From the NCBI GenBank assembly GCA_035314825.1, contig DATFYX010000064.1, forward strand, positions 1 to 39,513: a stretch of DNA of 39,513 nt, written 5' to 3'. Shown piece by piece: positions 1 through 7,754 of the stretch (the stretch's first letter is position 1; each line of letters begins with the position of its first letter). The notes under the pieces were generated by a model that saw nothing but the letters and a program-made list of their open reading frames with translations, was not told the DNA's origin and did not search any database. The DNA comes from Candidatus Eremiobacteraceae bacterium. Its GTDB lineage: Bacteria > Vulcanimicrobiota > Vulcanimicrobiia > Eremiobacterales > Eremiobacteraceae. The position numbers and the translations under genes were made by a program.

Positions 1-199
1 GCCCTTCGAAAAACGGGCCGACCGCGAGCAGGGGCAGGAGCAAGGCCGCGACAAGCGCCGGCATCAGCCAGCGCGGGCCAAGCGTCAGGTGCGGCGGCAA
101 CATGACGTAGAGGACCGTCGCCGCGATCGTCGCCAGCGAGGCGGGCCAGCGCGACTCTGAGCGCCGTCTTTGTTCCTGGCGATCCGGCTTGGCCGTCAT
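1..199 (-). CDS. Integral membrane protein, N-terminal part only
   Basis: The start codon is the ATG reading leftward from 199, and the window edge removes the rest, leaving about 66 residues. A basic, polar N-terminus rich in R, Q and E is followed by two hydrophobic stretches (about residues 20-35 and 47-62) separated by a short proline-rich turn with LTLGPRW. This is the look of a small multi-pass inner-membrane protein. It begins 25 nt after the stop of the ATP-grasp-like gene on the same strand, so the two are probably co-transcribed. Function cannot be assigned from the fragment. Confidence 0.6.
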   Translation of the reverse strand, partial: MTAKPDRQEQRRRSESRWPASLATIAATVLYVMLPPHLTLGPRWLMPALVAALLLPLLAVGPFFEG

Positions 200-224
200 G
201 CGGGCGCTCGCGGGCGGAAGGCGC

Positions 225-1685
225 TCAGTATCCGTTGTCTGAGATGGCGCATGGCGCCATCACTGCGGTGGACATGCCGTGGATCAGCCGCTTGTCCGCC
301 GGCACGATCGTGGCGAGGACGCCGCTGAGCTTCGCCTCGTCGCCGTTGACAAAATAATAGGGGCATAGGCGCACGCGGCCTTCCATCGTCACGACGTCGC
401 CGGCGGCCGGATCGAAGTAGGGGATCTGCACGCGCCGGCCCTTGTGGAAGCGCTGCAAGATGTGCGGCGTCTTGTCGAACACCGCGAGCCCGCCGTCGAG
501 CACGGCCATCCATTCGTCGCGCGTCAGGTCGTCGCCGACGTAGACGCCTTTGCTGCCCCACGACAGCTCGGAAAAGCCGGACGGCTTGACCACGTACACG
601 CGCTCCGATTTCGACAGGTGATAGAGCTGTGTCCACGTGTGCACCGGACGGCCCTCGGCGGTCAACCCGAGCACGACCGCTTGCGGCGGCATCGGCCGCG
701 GATCGAGGATCCAGGTCTGCGGGAAGATCTTGGCGATGCGGTCGTACGTCTCGTCGCCGATGTCAGCCCGCCATAGCGGTTCGAGCGTGGTATGGTGGAA
801 CAGCGCGAAGGTCAGCTTCTCTTCGAAGAACGACTTGGCCGGCGGCGTGATCTCCACGCGCTTGTGACGCGCCGCGTAGAAGAACAGCTCTTGCTTCGGG
901 ATGTTGAGCAGGTCGAACAGCTCGAAGAAGCGATACAACAGGTCCACGGTGCGCCGCCCCGACGGCGTGTCGATCACCAGCGCCTCTTCGGTGAACACGA
1001 CCTCTTCGGGCTTGACCGTCACCGCGTCGGCGAGCCCCGCGCGGCCGAGCGCGCTCGCCAGCCAGATCATCTCGCCGCGATAGTCTTCGGACTCCTTGGA
1101 GACCACGATCGCGATGACCGGGCGCTCCTTGCCGGTGAGCGAGCGCGCCATCGAAGCGAAGCCGCGCACGATGCCGTCGAACTCGCCGACCTGGTCAAAA
1201 CCGAGCTCGCAATACGTCTCGCCCATCGCGCCGACGAAGCCCATGCCGCCCGGCACGGCGTCGAGCTCTGCGGCGATCATGCCGTCGTCGATCACGCCTT
1301 CGGTGAGGATGACGTCAGGCCGGATGACGGAGGGCGTGTCCTGCTTGAAGCGGTTTTGGCGCTGGAGGCGCACGATCTGCTCCGGCTTGCCCAGCTCGAG
1401 ATACTCGCGCACGAAGGCGGGCGCGGTGCCGCGCACGCTCTGGAAATAGAGCTTGTTGAGGGCGCGATAGAACTTGAGGAGGTCCGAACCGAGCGTCTCG
1501 AGGCGAAAGACGGTGGCCGGCGTGAGCGGAAACGGTTCAGGGGTGATGCGCCATGCGATCTGGGCGGCTTCGGGAGCCGCTTGCCCGGCGACGCTGCGGA
1601 ACAGATGCGGCGAGAGATGTTCGCTGATGTAGCGGGCTCGCTCGACCGGCGAAGCGGGAGCGAGGACGTTGGCGCTGCAGGGCAT
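225..1685 (-). CDS. ATP-grasp-like protein of unknown function
   Basis: A 486-residue protein if started at the ATG at 1685. The frame stays open upstream to 1811, but those residues look like random coding. The C-terminal third carries VVKPSGFSELSWGSKGVYVG, then HILQRFHKGRRV. This resembles the lysine-and-glycine-rich nucleotide loop of circularly permuted ATP-grasp or glutathionylspermidine-synthase-like proteins. An acidic stretch in the N-terminal half (VIRPDVILTEGVIDDG) precedes a conserved-looking PGGMGFVGAMGETY. If the fold is right it would join a carboxylate to an amine or thiol using ATP, but no substrate can be read from the sequence. It diverges from the ABC exporter genes and sits upstream of the membrane protein at 1-199. 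The gene itself is secure; the fold is a moderate-confidence guess. Confidence 0.65.
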   Translation of the reverse strand: MPCSANVLAPASPVERARYISEHLSPHLFRSVAGQAAPEAAQIAWRITPEPFPLTPATVFRLETLGSDLLKFYRALNKLYFQSVRGTAPAFVREYLELGKPEQIVRLQRQNRFKQDTPSVIRPDVILTEGVIDDGMIAAELDAVPGGMGFVGAMGETYCELGFDQVGEFDGIVRGFASMARSLTGKERPVIAIVVSKESEDYRGEMIWLASALGRAGLADAVTVKPEEVVFTEEALVIDTPSGRRTVDLLYRFFELFDLLNIPKQELFFYAARHKRVEITPPAKSFFEEKLTFALFHHTTLEPLWRADIGDETYDRIAKIFPQTWILDPRPMPPQAVVLGLTAEGRPVHTWTQLYHLSKSERVYVVKPSGFSELSWGSKGVYVGDDLTRDEWMAVLDGGLAVFDKTPHILQRFHKGRRVQIPYFDPAAGDVVTMEGRVRLCPYYFVNGDEAKLSGVLATIVPADKRLIHGMSTAVMAPCAISDNGY

Positions 1686-1879
1686 CAGAGCGTGCGGCCG
1701 TCGGCCTGCGGCGCACGACATGTACACGCCGGCGGAAGTTTGGGGCGCTTCAGATAGCGGAAGAGATGATGGGCCATCGGGAGCGTAGACTTGGTACGTC
1801 CCGGCGGCCAATCCTGCAGTATGGCCGACTCCGCTCGTGCGAGGATTCGCGCGCGGTGCGCGAAGAAGCGTCGCGGGCT
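1686..1879. promoter_or_regulatory. Divergent intergenic region
   Basis: About 194 nt between the ATP-grasp-like gene (leftward) and the ABC ATPase gene (rightward). Both transcripts must start here or inside it. I could not identify a convincing -35/-10 pair or operator. Both neighbouring frames happen to stay open across part of the region, so longer N-termini are formally possible but look unlike protein. Confidence 0.4.
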
Positions 1880-2806
1880 ATGACGTACCCTGAGTCCGCA
1901 GCCGTCGAGGCGCGCGATCTCACAAAACGCTACGGGACGTTCGAAGCGGTGCGCGGCATCGACTTCCGCATCGCGCCGCGCGAGTGCTTCGGCTTCTTGG
2001 GCGTCAACGGCGCCGGCAAGACCAGCACGATGAAGATGATCTACTGCCGCACGACCAAGTCGTCCGGCACGCTCGACGTCTTGGGTATGGACGCGGCCAC
2101 GCACCCGCAGACGATCAAGCGCCGCATCGGCGTCGTCACCCAGGAAAGCGCGCTCGATCCCGAGCTGACGGTCGAAGAGAACGTGCTGCTCTATGCGGCG
2201 TTCTTCGGCATCCGCGGCGCCGCCGCGCGCGCGAAGTGCGCTTCGTTGCTGCACACGATGAATCTGGAGAGCAAAGCGCGCGCGCGCATCGCCGAACTCT
2301 CCGGCGGCATGAAGCGGCGGCTGGCGATCGCGCGCGGCCTGGTGAACGATCCAGAGATGATGGTGCTCGACGAACCGACGACCGGGCTGGATCCGCAGGC
2401 GCGGCTGCTGATGTGGCACCTGCTGCTCGGTCTGCGCGAGCGCGGCATCACGCTCATCCTGACCACGCATTATATGGAAGAAGCGGCGCGGCTGTGCGAC
2501 CGGCTGGTCATCATGGACGAAGGCAAGATCCTCGCGGCGGGCACGCCGCGCGAGCTGGTCGAGCGCTACGCAGCGGCGGACGTGCTCGAGGTCATCGGTG
2601 TCGACCCGGAGACGATCGGTCCGTTCGACGGTTTGATCCGCCGGCGCGAGCGCCACGGCGAGACCACCTACCTCTATAACGACGACAATCGCGTGCTGCT
2701 GCGCCGTCTGGCCGAGCGCGGCGTCGAGGCTGTGCGCCACGTGGCGCGCCCGGCCACACTCGAAGACGTGTTCTTGAACCTCACGGGGCGCGAGCTCGAG
2801 GAATGA
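1880..2806 (+). CDS. ABC transporter ATP-binding protein (NodI/DrrA type)
   Basis: A 308-residue ATPase for an ABC-2 exporter. Walker A (GVNGAGKT) lies at about 41-48, the Q-loop near VVTQES (85-90), the signature LSGGMKRRL at about 140-148, and Walker B MVLDEPTTGLD at about 161-171. A switch histidine follows in ILTTHYMEEA. The C-terminal extension after about residue 220 and the end LEDVFLNLTGRELEE are typical of NodI/DrrA subunits. ATG 1880 was chosen because the family starts a few residues before LTKRYG; the open frame upstream to 1766 is not protein-like. The stop overlaps the permease start by 4 nt (ATGA), so the two are translationally coupled. The substrate is not deducible. Confidence 0.93.
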   Translation: MTYPESAAVEARDLTKRYGTFEAVRGIDFRIAPRECFGFLGVNGAGKTSTMKMIYCRTTKSSGTLDVLGMDAATHPQTIKRRIGVVTQESALDPELTVEENVLLYAAFFGIRGAAARAKCASLLHTMNLESKARARIAELSGGMKRRLAIARGLVNDPEMMVLDEPTTGLDPQARLLMWHLLLGLRERGITLILTTHYMEEAARLCDRLVIMDEGKILAAGTPRELVERYAAADVLEVIGVDPETIGPFDGLIRRRERHGETTYLYNDDNRVLLRRLAERGVEAVRHVARPATLEDVFLNLTGRELEE

Positions 2807-3579
2807 ACCCGCTCGCCGCGCTGTTCCACCGCAATTCGTGGAACGTGTTCCGCCGCGACTACAGCGCTTGGCTGAAGTATGCAGGATCGAGCATCGCCAT
2901 CAACATCTTCGAGCCGATGGCGTATTTTCTCGCGCTCGGCTTCGGGCTCGGGGCGTACTTGACACTTGGCGCCAAAGGCTCGCTGCTGCAGTTCATGGCG
3001 CCCGGGATGCTGGGGCTCGCCGCGCTCAACGCGGCGACGTTCGACGCATGCTGGGGTGCGTTCGAGCGGCTGCATCACAACGGCGTGTACGAGTCGATGG
3101 TGACCGCGCCGGTCGATCCGCTCGAGATAGCCGCCGGCGAGTACATCTGGGAAGGCTTCCGCGCCACGCTGTACGGCGGGATCTTCTTGGCGGTCATCAC
3201 GCTCTTCGGATTGGTGCACTCGTGGTGGGCGCTGCTGAGCCTGCCGCTGCTCGCGCTCACCGGCATCGTCTTCGCGATGCCCGCGTTCGCGGTCGCGATG
3301 ATGGTGAAGACGCAGGAACATCTGTTCTACTATTTCTCGATGGTCGCCACACCGATGGTGATGATCGGCGGCATCTTTTTCCCGCTCGACAAAGTGCCGC
3401 ACTGGTTGCAGGTCATCGCCTGGTGCACGCCGCTGTACCACGCCGTCATCGTGTTCCGCGCGTTGGTCAACGGGCAACTCTCATGGGGTCTGTGGAACCA
3501 CGTGGCGTGGCTCGTGGTCGCGGGTGCGCTGCTCGCCTACTTACCGGTGAAGTTCTTACGCGACAAGCTCGCGCGTTAA
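2803..3579 (+). CDS. ABC-2 type permease (NodJ-like)
   Basis: A 258-residue membrane partner of the preceding ATPase. About six hydrophobic helices are visible. A conserved-looking loop (MLGLAALNAATFDACWGAFERL) is followed by the ABC-2 region ending in GGIFFPLDKVPHWLQVIAWCTPLYHAV, the ABC-2 C-terminal signature with FFPLDxxP and a PLYH. Length and motif order match NodJ-type exporters, which in other bacteria move lipo-oligosaccharides or hydrophobic drugs. A link to envelope glycans here is only inference. Its TAA stop overlaps, on the opposite strand, the TAA of the convergent DUF4760-like gene (shared TTAA, 3576-3579). Confidence 0.9.
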   Translation: MNPLAALFHRNSWNVFRRDYSAWLKYAGSSIAINIFEPMAYFLALGFGLGAYLTLGAKGSLLQFMAPGMLGLAALNAATFDACWGAFERLHHNGVYESMVTAPVDPLEIAAGEYIWEGFRATLYGGIFLAVITLFGLVHSWWALLSLPLLALTGIVFAMPAFAVAMMVKTQEHLFYYFSMVATPMVMIGGIFFPLDKVPHWLQVIAWCTPLYHAVIVFRALVNGQLSWGLWNHVAWLVVAGALLAYLPVKFLRDKLAR

Positions 3580-4133
3580 CCTCGCGGCAAGGACTCCTCG
3601 GGCGCCAGCGGCATCCGCCGGACACCCCGCGGGTAGATGCCGTTCGGGTTGCGCGCGATGTAATCTTCGGACAGCACGGCGAGGTATTCGAAATTCTCCA
3701 TGAGCGCTTGCGTCTGGAGGACGCGGCGTCTGATCGTGGTGACGGGCAATAGCGAATTCCAGGCGGTCAGCACGACGCCGGACCACAGATCACAGGCGAT
3801 CTCTCTGTCGATGATGCCGTGCTTGACGAACGCGCCGAGATTCTCGAAGAAATTGCCGACGAAGTTGATCGCCTGCAGCTCGTCGTCCAAGACGCGGCGC
3901 TCGAAGCGCGCCGCCGTTCCGGGCTGCTCGAGGAGGACCGGCAGATCTTCTTGGATGAAGCGCCGCGCCTTGAAGAACTCCGGCGATTCGATGACCTCGC
4001 GACACTCGGTGAGCGCGGAGATCTGATTGCCGCCGCGCATGTGGCGCAGCTGGATGATCGCAGTGACCGCGGTCGCGGCGATGACGACGAAGGTTCCGAG
4101 CGACGCGATCGTGCTTACAAGTTCGAGCGACAG
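3576..4133 (-). CDS. DUF4760-like single-pass membrane protein, probable CTG start
   Basis: The conventional start is ATG 4040 (154 aa). Upstream of it the frame continues for 31 sense codons that encode ELVSTIASLGTFVVIAATAV, then TAIIQLRHMRGGNQISALTE. That is a transmembrane helix followed by a basic stop-transfer segment, the N-terminal layout I associate with DUF4760-like proteins. No ATG, GTG or TTG exists in that stretch. A CTG at 4133 lies 6 nt after a perfect GGAGG (4140-4144), and an in-frame TAG lies two codons further up. I therefore annotate 185 residues from CTG. The rest is soluble, helical and rich in aromatic residues. The gene follows the acyl-CoA ligase gene across a REP-like hairpin. 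Function is unknown. Confidence 0.7.
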   Translation of the reverse strand: MSLELVSTIASLGTFVVIAATAVTAIIQLRHMRGGNQISALTECREVIESPEFFKARRFIQEDLPVLLEQPGTAARFERRVLDDELQAINFVGNFFENLGAFVKHGIIDREIACDLWSGVVLTAWNSLLPVTTIRRRVLQTQALMENFEYLAVLSEDYIARNPNGIYPRGVRRMPLAPEESLPRG

Positions 4134-4139
4134 GAACTA

Positions 4140-4144
4140 CCTCC
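4140..4144 (-). promoter_or_regulatory. Shine-Dalgarno GGAGG for the CTG start at 4133
   Basis: On the minus strand GGAGG is followed by a 6-nt spacer (TAGTTC) and then CTG. The site touches the foot of the REP-like hairpin at 4145-4171, so folding of the repeat could affect ribosome access. The next possible start, ATG 4040, is 93 nt downstream and has no comparable site. Confidence 0.6.
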
Positions 4145-4171
4145 AGCCCGGGCTCAAGAGCCCGGGACTAC
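4145..4171 (-). repeat. REP-like palindrome, GTAG family, copy 1
   Basis: Read on the minus strand it starts with GTAG and continues as TCCCGGGCTC-TTG-AGCCCGGGCT, a stem of about 10 bp with one bulge. A GTAG or GGAG tetranucleotide just 5' of an imperfect hairpin is the hallmark of REP sequences mobilised by TnpA-REP (RAYT) transposases. It lies between the stop of the acyl-CoA ligase gene (4173) and the Shine-Dalgarno of the DUF4760-like gene. It could protect mRNA ends, but there is no T-tract for intrinsic termination. Related copies are at 7005-7029 and 28226-28249. Confidence 0.75.
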
Positions 4172-4172
4172 A

Positions 4173-5759
4173 TCACGTCGCGGCCGGCTCCTTCGAGAAC
4201 GCGTCGCGCAGCTCGCGCTTGAGGATCTTGCCCGTGCCGCCTTTGGGCAGCGAATCGACGAAGCGCACGTGCTTGGGCACTTTGAAATGCGCGAGCGTCG
4301 AGCGCGTGTGCTCGACCAGTTCCGCCACGTCCAGCTTGGCGCCGGGCTTGAGCACGATGATGGCGGCCGGCACCTCGCCCCACTTCTCATCAGGCACGCC
4401 GATGACCGCGCATTCGAGCACCGCGGGATGATCGTAGATCGCCTTTTCGATCTCGATCGAGGCGACGTTCTCGCCGCCGGTGATGATGATGTCTTTCTTG
4501 CGGTCCACGATCGACACGTACCCCCGGTCGTCGATGGAGCCCATGTCGCCCGTGTGGAACCAGCCGTCGACGATCGAGTTCGCGGTCTCCCCCGGCTGCT
4601 TCCAATAGCCGGCGAAGACCGAGTTGCCGCGCGCGCAGATCTCGCCGACGCTGACGCCGTCATGCGGCACCGGCGCGCCGTTCTCGTCGAGGATCTCGAT
4701 CTCGACCCCGGGCAAAGGCACGCCCGCGGTGGCGCGCACCGGCACAGAGGCGGTCTTGTCGAGATGCAGGTACGCGCCGGGCAACGCGGTCGTCAATATC
4801 GGCGACGTCTCCGAGAGCCCGTAGCCGCAGTGCACGACCGCGTCGGGTAGGCGCTCGTCCATCGCCCTGAGCAGCGCCGGCGGGGTCGCGGCGCCGCCGA
4901 ACATGATCCGGGTCACCGCGCTCAGATCGCGCGTGCGCCATGACGGCGCGCTCATCAGCGCGACCGCCATGGTCGGCACCATGAACATCCTCGTCACGCG
5001 TTCGCGCTCCATCACTTCGAGCACGTGCTCGGGATCGAAGCGCGGGACCATGACGTGCCGGCCGCCGACCATCGTGAGCGTGTGCGGCGTGCCCCAACCG
5101 TTCACATGGAAGAGCGGGATGCTGTGGAGGATCACGTCCATGTCTGAGACGTGGACGCACGCCATCGCGGAGTACGCGTGCGTCACCAGATTGCGATGCG
5201 TGAGCATCACGCCCTTCGGACGCGCGGTCGTGCCGCTCGTATAGAAGAGCTCGGCGACGTCGTCTTCATCGATCGGCGGCGGCGAGAATTCGGCCGGCGA
5301 TCCTGCGATCAACGCTTCGTAATCGGTGCCGCGCACCGGCATGTCGGCTTTGGGGTCGCCACCCATCAGGACGACGTGTTTGACGGACGGCAACGACGGC
5401 AGAATCGGCGCGAGCAGGCCGACGAGCTGGCGGTCGATCACGACGGTCGAGGCGCCGGCATCGGTGAGGATGTACGCGATGTCCGGCGGCGTCAGCCGGA
5501 TGTTGATCGGCAACAGGATCGCGCCGATCTGCGGAACCGCGTAATAGCCCTCGAGCAGGCGGTGACAGTTGAACGAGATGTAGGCGACCACATCGCCGCC
5601 GTTGACGCCCATGCGCACCAGCGCGTTCGAGAACCGGTCGATGCGTTCGGCTAGCTGCCCATACGTGAAGCGCTCGGCGCCGCACACGACCGCCGTCGCG
5701 TCGCGGAACACCGTGCGTCCGCGTCTGAGGAAATCGGTCACCAGCAATGGGCTTTTCAT
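4173..5759 (-). CDS. Long-chain fatty acid CoA ligase / AMP-dependent synthetase
   Basis: A 528-residue adenylate-forming enzyme that activates a carboxylic acid with ATP and CoA. The P-loop-like motif YTSGTTARPKGV is at about 173-184 and GYGLSETSP at 312-320. The aspartate motif GWFHTGD is at 399-405, the hinge DRKKD at 419-423, and the catalytic lysine is K511 in PKGGTGKILKREL. Length and motifs fit FadD-like or medium/long-chain acyl-CoA synthetases; chain-length preference cannot be read. The ATG at 5759 follows GGAGAG by 9 nt and is only 3 nt after the stop of the unknown gene 5763-6425, so it belongs to the ExeA-like operon. A role in making a lipid or acyl group for an envelope machine is possible but unproven. 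Confidence 0.93.
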   Translation of the reverse strand: MKSPLLVTDFLRRGRTVFRDATAVVCGAERFTYGQLAERIDRFSNALVRMGVNGGDVVAYISFNCHRLLEGYYAVPQIGAILLPINIRLTPPDIAYILTDAGASTVVIDRQLVGLLAPILPSLPSVKHVVLMGGDPKADMPVRGTDYEALIAGSPAEFSPPPIDEDDVAELFYTSGTTARPKGVMLTHRNLVTHAYSAMACVHVSDMDVILHSIPLFHVNGWGTPHTLTMVGGRHVMVPRFDPEHVLEVMERERVTRMFMVPTMAVALMSAPSWRTRDLSAVTRIMFGGAATPPALLRAMDERLPDAVVHCGYGLSETSPILTTALPGAYLHLDKTASVPVRATAGVPLPGVEIEILDENGAPVPHDGVSVGEICARGNSVFAGYWKQPGETANSIVDGWFHTGDMGSIDDRGYVSIVDRKKDIIITGGENVASIEIEKAIYDHPAVLECAVIGVPDEKWGEVPAAIIVLKPGAKLDVAELVEHTRSTLAHFKVPKHVRFVDSLPKGGTGKILKRELRDAFSKEPAAT

Positions 5760-5762
5760 GAT

Positions 5763-6425
5763 CTACGTCTCTCCAAGCAAGCCGCGCAACGTCGAGAGCA
5801 GGTTGACCGCTGCAGCGTCGCGTTCGCGTTCGAGATCGGCAGCGGCAGGCGCGCCCAAGGCGGCGTTCCACGCGTGGATGAGCGCCGCCGTGCGGTAGGC
5901 CGACAGCGCCGCCGCCGCCAGTCCCGTCGAGGCGGGCTCGGCGCCCGCGATGCCGGTCGGCAATGCCGCCGCGCGCACGAGGCGCAGGCCAGCCGCTCTG
6001 GACGTGCGGCGCACGCCCTGCTCCACAGCAGCGACGTCGTCCGCGCTGAGTGTGACGTGCAATGTCGGAACGCCTTCGGGCGGCGCCGACAGCGCCAGCG
6101 GCACGACCGCTACGAGGCTTTGCTCGAAAGGCCGTGCGGACGGCGGGCCGATCGGACAGCACACGATGGCGGTTTGCAGCGCCTCGTGGTCGACCGTCGA
6201 GCTCCAGTGCTGCGCCGCCAGGCTCACTTGCCCGAGCGGCCGGTAGAGCACGAATGCGGGCGGCGCTTCGTCGGAGGCGCTGGTGGTCTGGCTGATCAAC
6301 GCGTCGTCGAGCAGCTCGTCAGCCTCGGCCGCGGCAGGTAACGGCGCCGGCGCAGCCGCGCCGGCCGCGCGCCGACGCTGCTCGAGCAAGAGCATGTCGG
6401 CGGGAATGCGCCGCGTATCGCTCAT
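5763..6425 (-). CDS. Hypothetical protein coupled to ExeA-like ATPase
   Basis: A 220-residue protein I do not recognise. The ATG at 6425 overlaps the TGA of the ATPase gene (ATGA), giving translational coupling. The N-terminal 50 residues are low-complexity and rich in A, P, R and E. The rest is A/V/L-rich with two short recognisable stretches (FVLYRPLGQVSLAAQHW and TAIVCCPIGPPSARPFEQSLVAVVPLAL). No signal peptide, membrane helix or catalytic motif is evident. A role as adaptor or cargo of the ATPase is a guess from gene order only. Codon bias is like its neighbours and the frame is uninterrupted. Confidence 0.65.
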   Translation of the reverse strand: MSDTRRIPADMLLLEQRRRAAGAAAPAPLPAAAEADELLDDALISQTTSASDEAPPAFVLYRPLGQVSLAAQHWSSTVDHEALQTAIVCCPIGPPSARPFEQSLVAVVPLALSAPPEGVPTLHVTLSADDVAAVEQGVRRTSRAAGLRLVRAAALPTGIAGAEPASTGLAAAALSAYRTAALIHAWNAALGAPAAADLERERDAAAVNLLSTLRGLLGET

Positions 6426-7333
6426 CGCGCCGCGGTCCAGCGTTGCCACCACGGGCGGTTCGAACCCACCGGCGTTGGCGGGGCTGGCGCATTCGTCGCG
6501 GGCTGCGACGGCGGCAAGCGGCGCGTCGCGTCCGCGACGTCGCCCGGCCGGATGTCGCGGCTGCCGCGTTCAGCGGCGATCTCCATCGCTTCGCGCGCCA
6601 GCGCCCCGAGACGGCGCGGCACGCCGGCCGAGCGCCGCCAGATGTCGTGCACCGCAACGCTGTCGAACGGCGAGCGATCGCCCGCAAAACCGGCGCGCCG
6701 CAGGCGATGATCGATGAGGCCCGCCGCCTCCGACTCGGTGAGCGGCGCGATGTCGAGCCACACCGCGACGCGATCGCTCAAGTTCGGCCGGCGCACGATC
6801 GCGGACGCGATCTCGGCCTGCCCCGCGAGTCCGATGGAGAGCAGTTTGCGCTCGTCGAGCTGGAAGTTGAGCAGCGAGCGCAGGCTCTCGAGCAGCTCGT
6901 CCGGCAAGAGCTGGGCCTCGTCGATCAGCAAGATCGCTTGACGGCCATCGGCTGCGGTCGCTTCGAAGAGCTGATGCTTCAGATGTTCGCGCAGGTCACG
7001 CGGACCAGCGCGCAAGAGCGCGGGACTACACGAAGGGAAGCCGAGCGCTGCGGTGACCGCCTCGAGGAGCTGCGATTCGTCGGCGAACGTCGGGTCCAAG
7101 ATGAGTCCGACGAGAAAGCGCGGGTCATCGACCAAGCGCTCGGTGACCGCGTTGAAGAGCGACGTCTTGCCCGCGCCCACCGGACCGAGCACGACGGCGA
7201 GGCCGCGGCCGCCGGCGAGACACTCGAAGAGGCGGCGCCGATTATTGGCCGTCGCGATCGTCTCATAGTAGAACGCGGGATCCGCGGTGTCGATAAAGGG
7301 GTCGCGCTGCAACCCGAAGGCCTCGAGCAGCAT
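6422..7333 (-). CDS. ExeA/MshM-type AAA ATPase
   Basis: A 303-residue P-loop ATPase of the GspA/ExeA/MshM group, which helps assemble secretins or pilus machinery at the inner membrane. It starts with the family hallmark MLLEAFGLQRDPF, has Walker A GPVGAGKTS at about 50-58, Walker B AILLIDEAQ at 133-141, and a sensor/lid region (PLTESEAAGLIDHRLRRAG, then AGVPRRLGALAREA). No peptidoglycan-binding domain or membrane helix follows, so this is the short, MshM-like form. Residues 102-111 (CSPALLRAGP) are encoded by a REP-like palindrome and lie in a loop after the Walker A domain. The stop overlaps the next gene by 4 nt. PilT at the right end of the window is consistent with a type IV pilus or related machine in this host. 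Confidence 0.88.
   Translation of the reverse strand: MLLEAFGLQRDPFIDTADPAFYYETIATANNRRRLFECLAGGRGLAVVLGPVGAGKTSLFNAVTERLVDDPRFLVGLILDPTFADESQLLEAVTAALGFPSCSPALLRAGPRDLREHLKHQLFEATAADGRQAILLIDEAQLLPDELLESLRSLLNFQLDERKLLSIGLAGQAEIASAIVRRPNLSDRVAVWLDIAPLTESEAAGLIDHRLRRAGFAGDRSPFDSVAVHDIWRRSAGVPRRLGALAREAMEIAAERGSRDIRPGDVADATRRLPPSQPATNAPAPPTPVGSNRPWWQRWTAAR
7005..7029 (-). repeat. REP-like palindrome, GTAG family, copy 2, inside the ATPase gene
   Basis: Minus strand: GTAG, then TCCCGCGCTCTTGCGCGCTGG. It matches copy 1 except for swapped C/G pairs in the stem and a few missing bases, and it keeps the terminal GCTGG. The core stem is CGCGC/GCGCG with a TCTT loop. It is read in frame as CSPALLRAGP within the ExeA-like ATPase and does not break the frame. 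Confidence 0.65.
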
Positions 7334-7379
7334 ACGTCATGGAGTTCCACGCGTGCGCGCAGCGGCCCCCCGTGAACGA

Positions 7380-7754
7380 TCAGGGCAGCGGCACGTCCTC
7401 GTGCGCCGCTTGCGCGGCTGAGGCTTGCTGCGCGTCGAAGGCGCGCATCTGCGCCTGGACCTGCAGCGCGGCGTTGAGATGCGCGGCCGCGCGCGCCGAC
7501 CACAGGGCCGATTGCGCATTCGCGGCCCAGCGATGCGTGATGAGGTACTGCAGACCGTCAGAGCCGAGCGTCGCCGCCCACTGCTCGGCGTAGCCGTTGG
7601 GGTGGACGAAAGGATGCGCGATGAATTCGTTTTCGTGTCCGTTGTAGGGCGGCGCGAGGATGTGCTGCGTCGCGTTGATGTCGAGCGCTTGCGCCGACAG
7701 GACGGCGACAGCGAGCAGTATCTTGTTCCACGGCGTTATCGACAGCAGTATCAC
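7380..7754 (-). CDS. Small membrane-anchored hypothetical protein
   Basis: About 124 residues from a GTG at 7754. The frame also has a TTG at 7814, but its first 20 residues look unstructured, and neither start has a clear Shine-Dalgarno. The N-terminus holds one hydrophobic segment (ILLSITPWNKILLAVAVLSA). A distinctive region rich in H, N and aromatics follows (ILAPPYNGHENEFIAHPF), then an alanine-rich helix ending in acidic/proline residues. I do not recognise the family. It lies 46 nt upstream of the ExeA-like ATPase gene on the same strand and could be the first gene of that operon. Confidence 0.5.
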   Translation of the reverse strand: MILLSITPWNKILLAVAVLSAQALDINATQHILAPPYNGHENEFIAHPFVHPNGYAEQWAATLGSDGLQYLITHRWAANAQSALWSARAAAHLNAALQVQAQMRAFDAQQASAAQAAHEDVPLP

